Source: Spirilliplanes yamanashiensis (lineage in GTDB: Bacteria > Actinomycetota > Actinomycetes > Mycobacteriales > Micromonosporaceae). From it: a stretch of 64,000 nucleotides of DNA. The notes under the pieces are model-generated. The model saw only the letters and a program-made list of their open reading frames with translations. It was not told the origin of the DNA and did not search any database. Shown piece by piece: positions 45,262 to 54,061 of the stretch (its first letter is position 1; each line of letters starts with the position of its first letter). Both the position numbers and the translations under genes were made by a program. The stretch lies in the NCBI RefSeq assembly GCF_016863475.1, contig NZ_BOOY01000016.1, forward strand, positions 62,001 through 126,000, read 5' to 3'.

Positions 45262-46257
45262 ATGAGCGGGCACATCATCCTTCGCGACGTCGCGCAGGCC
45301 GCCGGCGTCAGCATGCGGACGGCATCGCGCGTGCTCAACAACGACCCGCGCGTCGCGGACGCCACTCGGCGGCGGGTGCAGGACGTCATCCGTGACCTCG
45401 GCTTCGTCCCCGACTCGGCGGCACGGTCCCTGCGGGCCGGCACCGACGCGACGATCGGCCTGGTCGTGGAGTCGGTGGACGACCCCTTCTTCGCCACGCT
45501 CGTGGGCGCCGTCGAGCTGGCCGCCTCCGAGGCGGGCAGGTCCGTGCTGATCGCCTCCACGCACCGGGATCCCGCGCGGGAGCGCACCCTGGTCGAGCAG
45601 TTGATCCGCCGCCGGGTCGCCGGTCTGATCCTGGCGCCGACCGCCGGCGACCACTCGTGGCTCCAGCCGGTCGCGGCGGCGACGCCCGTGGTGCTGGTCG
45701 ACAGGCCGGCGGACGGCGTGGACGCCGACCTCGTCGGGGTGGACGACCGGGCCGCGACCGCCCGCGCCGTCGGCCATCTGGCGTCCCACGGCCACCGGCG
45801 CATCGCCTACGTCGGCGACCACCCGCGGGTGCCGACATCGCTCGCGCGGCTAGCGGGCTACCGGGAGGCGATGGCGGCGCGGGGCCTCGACGTGCCCGGC
45901 GACCTCGTGCGCGCCGACTGCCCTGATCCACGCAGCGCGGCGGACGCCACCCGCAAGCTGCTGGCGGGCCAGGCCCCGACGGCGATCATCAGCGCCGCGA
46001 CCCGCTGCTCGCTGGGCGTCGTGCCGGCGCTGCACGCCGAGCGGCGCACCGACGTGGCCCTGGTGAGCTTCGGCGACTTCGCCATGGCCGACGCCCTGCA
46101 GCCGGGCATCACCGTGCTCGATCACCCCGCCGGCACGGTCGGGCTGGCCGCCGTCGGCCGCCTGACGGCCCGCCTGGCGGATCCGGACCTGCCCGTGCTG
46201 ACCACGCACGTCCCGGTCCGCCTGATTCAACGCGGTTCCGGGGAGCTGACGGCATGA
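45262..46257 (+). CDS. LacI-family regulator 1 of the sugar/polyol island
   Basis: A protein of 331 residues. Helix-turn-helix 'ILRDVAQAAGVSMRTASRVLNND', hinge 'DSAARSLRAGTD', and a sugar-binding core ending 'LVSFGDFAMADALQPGITVLDHP'. Closely related to the second island regulator at 48618, sharing the unusual 'SFGDF...ALQP' segment. A GGAGTGGAGG element precedes ATG 45262. Two palindromes upstream are its likely sites. It overlaps the kinase start by ATGA, so regulator, kinase and aldolase form one operon. Confidence 0.92.
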   Translation: MSGHIILRDVAQAAGVSMRTASRVLNNDPRVADATRRRVQDVIRDLGFVPDSAARSLRAGTDATIGLVVESVDDPFFATLVGAVELAASEAGRSVLIASTHRDPARERTLVEQLIRRRVAGLILAPTAGDHSWLQPVAAATPVVLVDRPADGVDADLVGVDDRAATARAVGHLASHGHRRIAYVGDHPRVPTSLARLAGYREAMAARGLDVPGDLVRADCPDPRSAADATRKLLAGQAPTAIISAATRCSLGVVPALHAERRTDVALVSFGDFAMADALQPGITVLDHPAGTVGLAAVGRLTARLADPDLPVLTTHVPVRLIQRGSGELTA

Positions 46258-47630
46258 GCCCGGCCGACGGCGTCGTGGGCATCGACCTCGGCACCACGTC
46301 CACCAAGGTGCTGCTGCGGGACGTCCACGGCCGCCGGCTGTCGTTCGTGGAGGGCCGCACCCCGTGGACGACGACGCCGGACGGCGGCACGGAGACGACG
46401 GCCGAGGCGCTGACCGGCTTCGTCGTCGGCCTGCTGCGCACGGCCCTGGCCCGGGCAGAGGCGACGTCGGGCGACGTCCGCGTCCTTGGCCTCGGGGTCG
46501 CCGGGCTGGCCGAGAGCGGCGTCCTGCTCGACGGCGCCGGCCGGGCCGGCACCCCCGTGATCGCCTGGTTCGACCGCCGCGGCGAGGAGCAGGTGGCCCG
46601 CGTGAGCCGTCGGCATCCCGGCTTCCCGCGCATCTTCGTCCGGCGCACCGGGCTGCCCTGGGACTGCCAGGCCAGCGTCGCCAAGCTGATGTGGTTCGCC
46701 GACCAGGGCCTGACGACGACCGCGCAGCACCGGTGGCTGAGCGTTCCCGAATACCTCGTGCGGTTCCTGGGCGGCGACACCGTCAGCGAACCGTCCCTGG
46801 CGTCCCGGACCGGCCTGCTCGACCAGGCCGGCGGCCGCCCCTGGCAGGAGGGCGCCGACACGCTCGGCCTGGCTGCCGGGCTGCTGGCCGAGCCGCGTCC
46901 GTCGGGTGTGTCCGCCGGCCGGCTGCGCTGCGGCGCCCTGCCCGCGAACGTGCAGGGCGCCGTGCTGACGGTCGCCGGGCACGACCATCCCGTCGCCGCG
47001 ATCGGCGCCGGCGCCACGGGCGCCGACGAGCTGTTCAACTCCACCGGCACGGCGGACGTCATCGCCCGCTCGCTGCCGGGGCGGTTGACCGACGACCAGC
47101 GGGAGCGGCTCGTGGGGCACGGCATCTCGGTCGGCGCCCACATCCTGCCCGACACGACCCTGCTGCTGGGCGGCGTCCGCGGGGGTCTGCTGCTGCGCCG
47201 GGTCCTCGGCCTGCTCGGCGCCACGGACGGCCTTGCGCGCGACCGGCTGGACGCCGCGGCGCTCGACGTGGGACCGCTGCCGGCGGGCCTCGAGCTGTCG
47301 GGGGCAGGACCGACCGGCGACGACGTCGTCCTGCGGGTCCGCGACGACGCCGGCCCGCCCGTCGTCTGGGCGGCCGCCACCCGCTACACGGCGGCCGAGA
47401 CCCGCAAGCTGCTGACCACCCTGCACGGCGTCGTCCGGCCGCATCGGCGGGCGGTCGCCAGCGGTGGATGGACCCGCATGGCCAGCGTGCGTCGCGCCAA
47501 GGCCGCCGCCATCGACCACCTCGAGTTCGCCGACATCGCCGAGCCCGGCGTCGCCGGCGCCGCACTCGTCGCGCTGCGGGCCGCCTCGGCGCCCGCGGGC
47601 GTCCCGCTCGCTCCCCCGAGCCCCGTTTAG
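46254..47630 (+). CDS. FGGY-family carbohydrate kinase
   Basis: A protein of 458 residues with the FGGY/hexokinase ATPase fold. The N-terminal phosphate loop is 'VGIDLGTTSTKVLL'; 'VAGHDHPVAAIGAG' holds the catalytic Asp region, and 'FNSTGTADV' and 'LLGGVRGG' follow. It is slightly short for xylulokinase or glycerol kinase, and the specificity is not obvious. It would phosphorylate a ketose or polyol. It is coupled to lacI (ATGA) and followed after 10 nt by the aldolase, which has a GAAGGAG site. Confidence 0.88.
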   Translation: MSPADGVVGIDLGTTSTKVLLRDVHGRRLSFVEGRTPWTTTPDGGTETTAEALTGFVVGLLRTALARAEATSGDVRVLGLGVAGLAESGVLLDGAGRAGTPVIAWFDRRGEEQVARVSRRHPGFPRIFVRRTGLPWDCQASVAKLMWFADQGLTTTAQHRWLSVPEYLVRFLGGDTVSEPSLASRTGLLDQAGGRPWQEGADTLGLAAGLLAEPRPSGVSAGRLRCGALPANVQGAVLTVAGHDHPVAAIGAGATGADELFNSTGTADVIARSLPGRLTDDQRERLVGHGISVGAHILPDTTLLLGGVRGGLLLRRVLGLLGATDGLARDRLDAAALDVGPLPAGLELSGAGPTGDDVVLRVRDDAGPPVVWAAATRYTAAETRKLLTTLHGVVRPHRRAVASGGWTRMASVRRAKAAAIDHLEFADIAEPGVAGAALVALRAASAPAGVPLAPPSPV

Positions 47631-47640
47631 AAGGAGTCCC

Positions 47641-48561
47641 ATGCCCGCCACGACCAGCAACCCCGTCCGCACCCTCGCCGACATCGCCGGGCCCGACGGC
47701 GTCTTCTCGATCATCGCCATGGACCAGCGCAACACGCTGCGGCGCATGTTCACCGCCGTCGGCATCGAGGCGACCGACGACGACCTGCGCCAGTCCAAGG
47801 CCGACGTGGCCCGCGCCCTGACGCCGCTGGCGAGCGGCATCCTGTTCGACCCGACGTACGGCGTCCCGGCGATCACCGGCAACGACGCGCTGGCGCCGTC
47901 CTGCGGGCTGCTGGTGGCGTCGGAGCCGGCCGAGCGCGGGAAGTTCGGCAGCGAGCCCATCACCCACCGCGACCCCGAGCTCGACTCGCGGTGGGTGCTC
48001 GGCCAGGGTGGCGACGCGAACAAGTTCTTCGCCCAGTTGCGGGCCGACCGCCCGGCGCCGGCGGCGGGCGAGCCGGACCTCGTCGAGATGTGCCTGCGGG
48101 CGGTGCGGGACGTCGTCGCCGACTGCGCCGCGACGGGCATCCCGTCGGTCGTCGAGAACCTCGTCTACCCGCTGCCGGGCGAGGACCTCACGGGACGCCG
48201 GCGCGAGGACGCCATCATCGAGGCCGCGCGGGCCCTGAACGAGATCGACTGCGACCTGCTCAAGCTCGAGTACCCGGGCTCCCCCGAGGGCTGCCGGCGG
48301 CTCGCCGAGGTCCTCGACCGCCCGTGGGCCGTGCTGTCGGCCGGCGTGCCGTTCGACGACTTCACCAAGGTGCTGCGCGTCGCCTTCGACGAGGGCGGCG
48401 CCTCCGGCTTCATCGCGGGCCGGTCCGTCTGGCGCGAGTCGCTCCCGCTGACCGGCAAGGACCGGCAGGCCTTCCTCACCGACGTCGCCCGGCCGCGGCT
48501 GGAGCAGCTGGTGGCCGTGGCCGCCGGTAGCGCCCGTCCCTGGACCGACGTCCGCGCCTGA
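47641..48561 (+). CDS. Class I aldolase, LacD/YihT (tagatose-bisphosphate or sulfofructose-phosphate aldolase) family
   Basis: A protein of 306 residues with a TIM-barrel fold. N-terminal 'FSIIAMDQRNTLRRMF' and 'SGILFDPTYG' match the DhnA/LacD/YihT aldolases. The Schiff-base lysine is Lys208 in 'CDLLKLEYPG', and 'AVLSAGVPFDDF' and 'GFIAGRSVWRE' form the phosphate-binding end. It would cleave a phosphorylated ketose to DHAP plus an aldehyde. Whether the substrate is a bisphosphate (LacD-like) or a sulfosugar phosphate (YihT-like) cannot be told by eye. Confidence 0.82.
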   Translation: MPATTSNPVRTLADIAGPDGVFSIIAMDQRNTLRRMFTAVGIEATDDDLRQSKADVARALTPLASGILFDPTYGVPAITGNDALAPSCGLLVASEPAERGKFGSEPITHRDPELDSRWVLGQGGDANKFFAQLRADRPAPAAGEPDLVEMCLRAVRDVVADCAATGIPSVVENLVYPLPGEDLTGRRREDAIIEAARALNEIDCDLLKLEYPGSPEGCRRLAEVLDRPWAVLSAGVPFDDFTKVLRVAFDEGGASGFIAGRSVWRESLPLTGKDRQAFLTDVARPRLEQLVAVAAGSARPWTDVRA

Positions 48562-48617
48562 GATCCGCCGTGTCCGGCCCGGCCGGCGAGCCCCCGGGCC
48601 GGACGCGGCCCGGGGCC

Positions 48618-49625
48618 TCAGCCGCAGTCCGGCCCGGGGCGGCCCCGGCAGGAACCGCGGGAGATCAGCGGCACCGGCAGGACGATCCTGCGCTTCAGCC
48701 GGCGGTTCGGGTGGTCGAGGCGTTCGAAGAGCCGCGTGGCCGCCGTCCGGCCGACGGAGGCCGGGTCCTGGTCGATGACCGTGACCGGCGGCTGCAGCGC
48801 GGCGGCGAGCGGGAAGTCGCCGAAGCTGACGAGCCCGACGTCGGTGCGGCCCGCTGCCTGCAGCGCGGGGATGATCCCGATCGACGTGCGGGCGTTGGAG
48901 GAGAACAGTGCGGTCGGCGGCTCGGGAAGGCTGAGCAGGTCGACCAGCGCCTTGGCCGAGTCCTCGTCCGAGGCGGCCGTCAGGGCCACCAGCCCGGGGT
49001 CCGGGTCGATCCCCGCGTCGGCGAGTGCGGCACGGTAGCCCTCGAGGCGCCGGGCCGTCGTGGCGATGGCGAGCGTGTCGCCGACGAAGCCGACGCGGCG
49101 ATGGCCGTGCCGGAGCAGGTGCGTGGTGGCGGCGTGCGCGCCGCCGAGGTCGTCCTCGACGACGCTGTCGGCCACGATCCTCGCCGGTGGACGGTCGATG
49201 AAGACGATGACGGTGCGGTCCTGGCACGGCCGCAGGTACGACTGGTCCGCCGCGACCGGCGCCATGATGAGCCCCGTCACCTGCCGGCCGAGGAGCGCGT
49301 GGACCGCCGCCTGTTCGTGCGCCGGATCGGTGCCGATGCTGGTCACCAGCACCGCGACGCCGCGGGCCCGGGCGACGCGCTCGACCTCGCCGGTGAGCGC
49401 CGCGAAGAACGGGTCCGAGATGCTGGGCACCGCGACGCCGATGACCGCGTCGCGCCCCGACCGGAAGGTCCGCGCGAGCACGTTGGGCACGTAGCCGAGT
49501 TCGGCGATCGCCCGCTCGACGCGCTGCCGGACGTCGGCCGACACGTATCGGTCATCGTGCATCACCCGCGAAACCGTCTTGGCGCTCACGCCGGCCCGCT
49601 CGGCCACCTGACGCATCGTGCTCAC
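48618..49625 (-). CDS. LacI-family regulator 2 of the sugar/polyol island
   Basis: A protein of 335 residues: 'STMRQVAERAGVSAKTVSRVMHDD' DNA-binding helix pair, 'NVLARTFRSGRDAVIG' hinge, and a core with 'VSFGDFPLAAALQPPVTVIDQDP'. The C-terminus ends Cys/Gly-rich. GTG 49625 is preceded by GGAAGGA. It is divergent from the dehydrogenase and importer genes and has its own palindrome (49722), distinct from that of regulator 1. It converges on the aldolase gene. Confidence 0.92.
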   Translation of the reverse strand: MSTMRQVAERAGVSAKTVSRVMHDDRYVSADVRQRVERAIAELGYVPNVLARTFRSGRDAVIGVAVPSISDPFFAALTGEVERVARARGVAVLVTSIGTDPAHEQAAVHALLGRQVTGLIMAPVAADQSYLRPCQDRTVIVFIDRPPARIVADSVVEDDLGGAHAATTHLLRHGHRRVGFVGDTLAIATTARRLEGYRAALADAGIDPDPGLVALTAASDEDSAKALVDLLSLPEPPTALFSSNARTSIGIIPALQAAGRTDVGLVSFGDFPLAAALQPPVTVIDQDPASVGRTAATRLFERLDHPNRRLKRRIVLPVPLISRGSCRGRPGPDCG

Positions 49626-49721
49626 GTCGTCATCCTTCCAGGTCACGGCATGTCGGGGGGCTCGGTCCGCAGCGCGGCGCACGCCTGTCCACCGGTGACA
49701 GCATAATCAAGATTTTCTCTA

Positions 49722-49735
49722 TGTCACCGGTGACA
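49722..49735. promoter_or_regulatory. LacI operator for regulator 2 (perfect 14-bp palindrome)
   Basis: TGTCACCGGTGACA. A related imperfect site, CACCGGTGACA, lies at 49690-49700, and a further half-site CGGTGACA at 49741-49748. Between them is an AT-rich stretch (ataatcaagattttctc) that is exceptional for this window and likely holds the promoters of the divergent genes. Confidence 0.82.
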
Positions 49736-49848
49736 GACAACGGTGACATGCCATAGCCTCAGGTTTCCGGACTGTTGCCCGAGTACGCCCCGAAGGCCGC
49801 GACGAGCGCTCCTGCCGTGGTCGTCCACCGCGAGGAAAGTGAGCCGCC

Positions 49849-50874
49849 ATGAAGGCCGTCGTCTACGACGCCCCCCGCAGCTACGCCGTCACGGACGTCC
49901 CCACGCCGGAGGCCGGCGCCGGCGAGGTGCGCATCAAGCTCGACCAGATCGGGATGTGCGGCACCGACCTGCACATCCACGAGGGCGACTTCAACGCGGT
50001 CTTCCCCCTCATCCCCGGACACGAGGCGGTCGGCGTCGTCGACCGCCTCGGCGCGGGCGTCACCCGGTTCCGGCTCGGCGAACAGGTCACGATCAACCCC
50101 AACGTGCACTGCGGCACCTGCGACTACTGCCGGGCCGGGCGGCTCATCCTGTGCGCGAACCTCAAGGGCTGCGGCAGCAACTTCCCGGGCTTCTTCGCCG
50201 AGTACGTGACCGTCCCGGAGAACCTCGTGTTCTCCGTCGACGGCCTGCCGAAGGACACCGCCGTCTTCGCCGAGCCGGCGGCCTGCGCGATGCACGGGCT
50301 GGAGACGCTGCAGGTGCGGCCCGGCGCGAGCGCCCTCGTGTTCGGCGCCGGGCCGACCGGCCTGCTGCTCGCCCAGCTGATCGCGAGCGGCGGCGCCTCG
50401 TCGGTCACGGTGGCCGCCCCCAGCCGGTTCAAGCTGGACACCGCGTCGAGCCTGCGGATCGACCGCACCGTCCAGATCGACCGCGCCGACCGCGCGGGCA
50501 ACATCGCCAGGGTCCGGGACGCGTCGCCCTCCGGCGACGGCTACGACGTCGTGGTCGAGGCGACCGGGTCGACGGCGGTGGCGGACATCTGCGTCCCGGT
50601 CACCCGCAACGGCGGCACAGTCATGATCTACGGCGTCACCCGGGCGGACGAGGTCGTCACGTTCCACCCGTTCGACGTCTTCCGCCGCGAGATCACCATC
50701 AAGGGCTCCTTCGCGGAGATCACCTCGTTCGGCGCGGCCATCGCCTCGCTGCGCACCGGCCGGGCCAGGACGGACGGCATCATCACCCACCGCTTCGCGC
50801 TCGACGACTACGGCAAGGCCCTCGACGCGCTCGCCACGGATCCGTCCGTGCACAAGGTCGTCCTCGTTCCCTGA
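49849..50874 (+). CDS. Zinc-dependent medium-chain alcohol/polyol dehydrogenase
   Basis: A protein of 341 residues. Catalytic zinc ligands Cys37 ('MCGTDLH') and His58-Glu59 ('GHEAVG'); structural zinc cysteines 88, 91, 94 and 102. NAD(P)-binding region 'ALVFGAGPTGLLLAQL'. Similar in layout to sorbitol, threonine or L-iditol dehydrogenases, so oxidation of a sugar alcohol to a ketose is the best guess. A GAGGAAAGTGAG element precedes the ATG. It is the first gene of the rightward island unit controlled from 49722. Confidence 0.88.
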   Translation: MKAVVYDAPRSYAVTDVPTPEAGAGEVRIKLDQIGMCGTDLHIHEGDFNAVFPLIPGHEAVGVVDRLGAGVTRFRLGEQVTINPNVHCGTCDYCRAGRLILCANLKGCGSNFPGFFAEYVTVPENLVFSVDGLPKDTAVFAEPAACAMHGLETLQVRPGASALVFGAGPTGLLLAQLIASGGASSVTVAAPSRFKLDTASSLRIDRTVQIDRADRAGNIARVRDASPSGDGYDVVVEATGSTAVADICVPVTRNGGTVMIYGVTRADEVVTFHPFDVFRREITIKGSFAEITSFGAAIASLRTGRARTDGIITHRFALDDYGKALDALATDPSVHKVVLVP

Positions 50875-51019
50875 CCCGCACCCGCCCGGGCGGGATTCGC
50901 GCCATCACGCAGCACGCGTCCGCCGGCACGCGCACCGGTGTGGCCGGTGGGATGGTGCTGACAGGGCCCACCGCCGACCGGGCGACCGGGCGACACCGCC
51001 CCGTCGCCGCACCGCCGCT

Positions 51020-51051
51020 CCCCTCCCCCTCCCCCTCCCTCCCCCATCCCC
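51020..51051. repeat. Polypyrimidine tract with G-quadruplex potential on the minus strand
   Basis: Six C-runs of 3-5 nt separated by single T residues (or AT) in the 193-nt gap before the importer genes. The complementary strand has at least five G-runs of three or more within 32 nt. It ends a few bases before the GAAGAGG ribosome site of the ATPase gene. The rest of the gap (50875-51019) holds nothing I recognise. Confidence 0.7.
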
Positions 51052-51067
51052 GAAGAGGTGACCCCTC

Positions 51068-51847
51068 ATGCCCCCACTCCTCGAAGCCCGAGGACTGTCC
51101 CGCAGCTTCGGCCATGTCCGGGCGCTCGACAACGCGTCCTTCGACGTCGACGCCGGCGAGGTCGTCGCCCTCATCGGCGACAACGGCGCCGGGAAGTCCA
51201 CCATGGTCAAGGCCCTCACCGGCAACCTGCCCGTCGACTCCGGAGAGCTGTTCTTCGAGGGCGAGCGCGTCACCATCACCAGCCCCCACCAGGCGTCGGA
51301 CATGGGCATGGAGGTCGTCTACCAGGACCTCGCCCTCGCGCCGCACCTCAACCCCGTGCAGAACATGTTCCTCGGCCGCGAGATCCCCCGCCGGGGCCTG
51401 CTGGGACGCCTCGGCTTCATGGACGACAAGACCATGCGCACCCGGGCCCAGGCCGGCTTCCGGGAACTCGGCGGCACGGTGCGGTCCTTCACCGCGCAGG
51501 TCGGCGCGATGTCCGGCGGTCAGCGCCAGCAGATCGCCATCGTGCGGGCCATCACCTGGGCCAACAAGATCGTCTTCCTCGACGAGCCCACCGCCGCCCT
51601 CGGCGTGGTCCAGACGAAGAACGTCCTGGACACCATCAAGCGCGTACGGGACAAGGGCATCGCCGTCGTCCTCATCTCGCACTCCATGCCCGCCGTCCTG
51701 GAGGTCGCCGACCGCGTGCAGGTCATGCGGCTCGGCACCCGGGTGGCGACCATGCCCGCCGAGGGGACCACGGTCGAGCAGCTCGTCGGCGCGATGACCG
51801 GCGCCCTCGACTACAGCACGATCGACAGCAAAGAAGGCGCGGCATGA
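51068..51847 (+). CDS. Sugar ABC importer ATPase, single-domain (FrcA/RbsA-half type)
   Basis: A protein of 259 residues: Walker A GDNGAGKST (38-46), signature 'MSGGQRQQIAIVRAI', Walker B 'IVFLDEPTAALG' and H-loop 'LISHSMP'. Unlike ribose-type RbsA (about 500 residues, two ATPase domains), it has one domain, as in fructose FrcA-like systems. GAGG at 51055 precedes the ATG. The permease start overlaps its stop (ATGA). Confidence 0.92.
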   Translation: MPPLLEARGLSRSFGHVRALDNASFDVDAGEVVALIGDNGAGKSTMVKALTGNLPVDSGELFFEGERVTITSPHQASDMGMEVVYQDLALAPHLNPVQNMFLGREIPRRGLLGRLGFMDDKTMRTRAQAGFRELGGTVRSFTAQVGAMSGGQRQQIAIVRAITWANKIVFLDEPTAALGVVQTKNVLDTIKRVRDKGIAVVLISHSMPAVLEVADRVQVMRLGTRVATMPAEGTTVEQLVGAMTGALDYSTIDSKEGAA

Positions 51848-52926
51848 GCGTCATCACCCCACCCGGACAGGCGCCCGACCAGCAGGTGGTCGCCGACGCA
51901 CCCCCCTCCGACTCCTACCTCAAGCGCCTGGGCAACCTGCAGTCGGTGTGGATCCTGGGCGTCCTGCTGCTCATCATCCTCGCGTTCTCCCTCGCCGCCG
52001 GCGACAAGTTCCTCTCCACCAGCAACTTCTCGCTGATCTCGCAGAACATCGCCGTGTGGGCCGTCCTCGGGGTCGGGATGACGTTCGTCATCATCACCTC
52101 CGGCATCGACCTGTCCATCGGCTCCGTCCTCGTCTTCTCGTCCGTCGTCGCGGCCAAGGTGATGGCGGCCTCCGGCGGCGACAGCTGGGGCGTCGCCGGG
52201 CTCGGCATCCTGGCCGCCATCGCGTCCGGCGTCGCGTGGGGGGTGCTCAACGGGTTCCTGGTCGCCAAGGCCAAGATCCCGGCCCTGATCGTGACCCTCG
52301 GCTCGCTGTCGATCGCCCTCGGCCTGGCGCAGGTGCTCACCGGGGGCATCGACATCCGCTCGGTGCCGGAGGCCCTGACCGACTTCAACACCTACGTCAG
52401 GATCCTCGGCGTCCCGGCGCTGCCGTTCGTCGCCCTCGTCGTCGTCGTCATCGGCGGGATCGTCCTGCACAAGACGAAGTTCGGCCGGTACACCTACGCC
52501 ATCGGCTCCAACGAGCTGGGCGCCCGCCGCGTCGGCATCAACGTCGACCGCCACCTGATCATGGTCTACGCCCTCTCGGGCGCGATGGCGGGACTGGGCG
52601 CCGTCCTGGCGCTGGCGCAGTTCGGCACCACCACGATCGCCGGGCAGTCGCTGACCAACCTCAACGTCATCGCCGCCGTCGTCATCGGCGGCACGTCGAT
52701 CTTCGGCGGCCAGGGCTCGATCTTCGGCACCGTCGTCGGCCTGTTCATCCCCGCGGTGCTGCAGGCCGGCTTCGTCATCATCGGCGTCGAGGCCTTCTGG
52801 CAGGGCGTCGCCGTGGGAACCGTCCTGGTCGCCGCCGTCTACGTCGACCAGTCGCGCCGCGCCGCCGCGTTGCGCGGCGCCAGTGCACCCAACCCGCTGC
52901 TCGCCATGTTCAGGACCAGGAAGTGA
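51844..52926 (+). CDS. Sugar ABC importer permease (RbsC/CUT2 family)
   Basis: A protein of 360 residues with about 10 helices. 'GMTFVIITSGIDLSIGSVLVFSSVV' and 'LGSLSIALGLAQVLTGG', with 'IAAVVIGGTSIFGGQGSIFGTVVG', are the CUT2 permease signatures, including the EAA-like coupling loop. An N-terminal 35-residue hydrophilic extension precedes TM1. It is coupled to the ATPase by ATGA and followed by the binding protein. Confidence 0.92.
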   Translation: MSVITPPGQAPDQQVVADAPPSDSYLKRLGNLQSVWILGVLLLIILAFSLAAGDKFLSTSNFSLISQNIAVWAVLGVGMTFVIITSGIDLSIGSVLVFSSVVAAKVMAASGGDSWGVAGLGILAAIASGVAWGVLNGFLVAKAKIPALIVTLGSLSIALGLAQVLTGGIDIRSVPEALTDFNTYVRILGVPALPFVALVVVVIGGIVLHKTKFGRYTYAIGSNELGARRVGINVDRHLIMVYALSGAMAGLGAVLALAQFGTTTIAGQSLTNLNVIAAVVIGGTSIFGGQGSIFGTVVGLFIPAVLQAGFVIIGVEAFWQGVAVGTVLVAAVYVDQSRRAAALRGASAPNPLLAMFRTRK

Positions 52927-52937
52927 AGGACACCGCC

Positions 52938-53987
52938 ATGAGTCGCAGAACCCTCGCCCTCGCCGCAGCCGGCGTGGCGCTCGTACTGCCCGTGACCGCG
53001 TGCACCAGCACCAAGCCGGCGGAGAGCGGTGCGGCCGACGGGGGCGGCGCCTCCGTCGACCCCGCCGCTCCCGCCGCCACCTCCGTCACCGTTCCCGGCA
53101 AGGCCTCGAAGAACTACAGCATCCAGTTCATCCAGGGCGTCGCCGGCGACGAGTTCTACATCTCCATGCAGTGCGGCATCGAGGCGGAGGCCGCCAAGCT
53201 CGGCGTCACCGTGAACACCCAGGGCCCCCAGAAGTTCGACCCCACCCTGCAGCGGCCCATCGTGGACTCCGTCCGGGCGAACAAGCCCGACGCCGTCCTC
53301 ATCGCGCCCACCGACGTGACCGCCATGCAGTCGCCGCTGGAGGCCGTGGCGCAGGGCGGGTCCAAGGTCGTGCTGGTCGACACCACCACCGAGGACCCGT
53401 CGTACGCGGCGTCGGCGATCGCCTCGGACAACATCGGCGGCGGCAAGGCCGCCTTCGAGGCCATCAAGCAGCTCAACCCCGACGGCGGCAAGGTCATGAT
53501 CATGTCGACCGACCCCGGCATCTCGACGACCGACGCCCGCGCGAAGGGCTTCGAGGACGCCGTCAAGGCGGACAGCAAGTTCCAGTACGTCGGCATCCAG
53601 TACTCGCACAACGACCCCGCCACCGCCGCCAACCTGATGACCTCCTCGCTGCAGAAGGACGCCGACCTGGTCGGGGTCTTCGCCGCCAACCTGTTCGCCG
53701 CCGAGGGCACGGCCACCGGCGTCCGCCAGGCCAACAAGGGCGCCCAGGTCAAGATCGTCGGCTTCGACGCCGGGCCGGGTCAGGTCAAGGCCCTGCGGGA
53801 CGGCACGGTCAACGCCCTCGTCGCCCAGCAACCCGCCACCATCGGCCAGTACGGGGTCGACATGGCCGTGGCCGCCCTCGACGGCGGTCAGGTGACACCC
53901 AAGGTGCAGACCGGCTTCACCGTCATCACGAAGGAGAACCTCGACACCCCGGAGGGCCAGGCCGCCGTCTACAAGTCCAGCTGCTGA
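52938..53987 (+). CDS. Sugar ABC importer substrate-binding lipoprotein
   Basis: A protein of 349 residues. Lipoprotein signal with lipobox V-T-A-C and Cys22, then a Gly/Ala/Pro linker and the periplasmic-binding fold of ribose-type proteins: 'IQFIQGVAGDEFYISMQCGIEAEA', 'DAVLIAPTDVTAM' and 'VGFDAGPGQVKALRDG'. It captures the substrate outside the membrane. GAAGGA ends about 8 nt before the ATG. A strong hairpin follows the stop, which probably sets the 3' end of an abundant binding-protein mRNA. Confidence 0.93.
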   Translation: MSRRTLALAAAGVALVLPVTACTSTKPAESGAADGGGASVDPAAPAATSVTVPGKASKNYSIQFIQGVAGDEFYISMQCGIEAEAAKLGVTVNTQGPQKFDPTLQRPIVDSVRANKPDAVLIAPTDVTAMQSPLEAVAQGGSKVVLVDTTTEDPSYAASAIASDNIGGGKAAFEAIKQLNPDGGKVMIMSTDPGISTTDARAKGFEDAVKADSKFQYVGIQYSHNDPATAANLMTSSLQKDADLVGVFAANLFAAEGTATGVRQANKGAQVKIVGFDAGPGQVKALRDGTVNALVAQQPATIGQYGVDMAVAALDGGQVTPKVQTGFTVITKENLDTPEGQAAVYKSSC

Positions 53988-53994
53988 CCACCGC

Positions 53995-54021
53995 GGGCAC
54001 CGGCCTTCGAGGCCGGTGCCC
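53995..54021 (+). terminator. Hairpin after the binding-protein gene
   Basis: GGGCACCGGCC pairs perfectly with GGCCGGTGCCC (11-bp stem) around TTCGA. No T-tract. It may terminate or attenuate transcription into the HAD-TIM-PfkB genes or protect the upstream mRNA end. Confidence 0.7.
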
Positions 54022-54061
54022 GTACCCGGCACCCGTTGCCGGCCCTTCCGACGGAGGCTGC

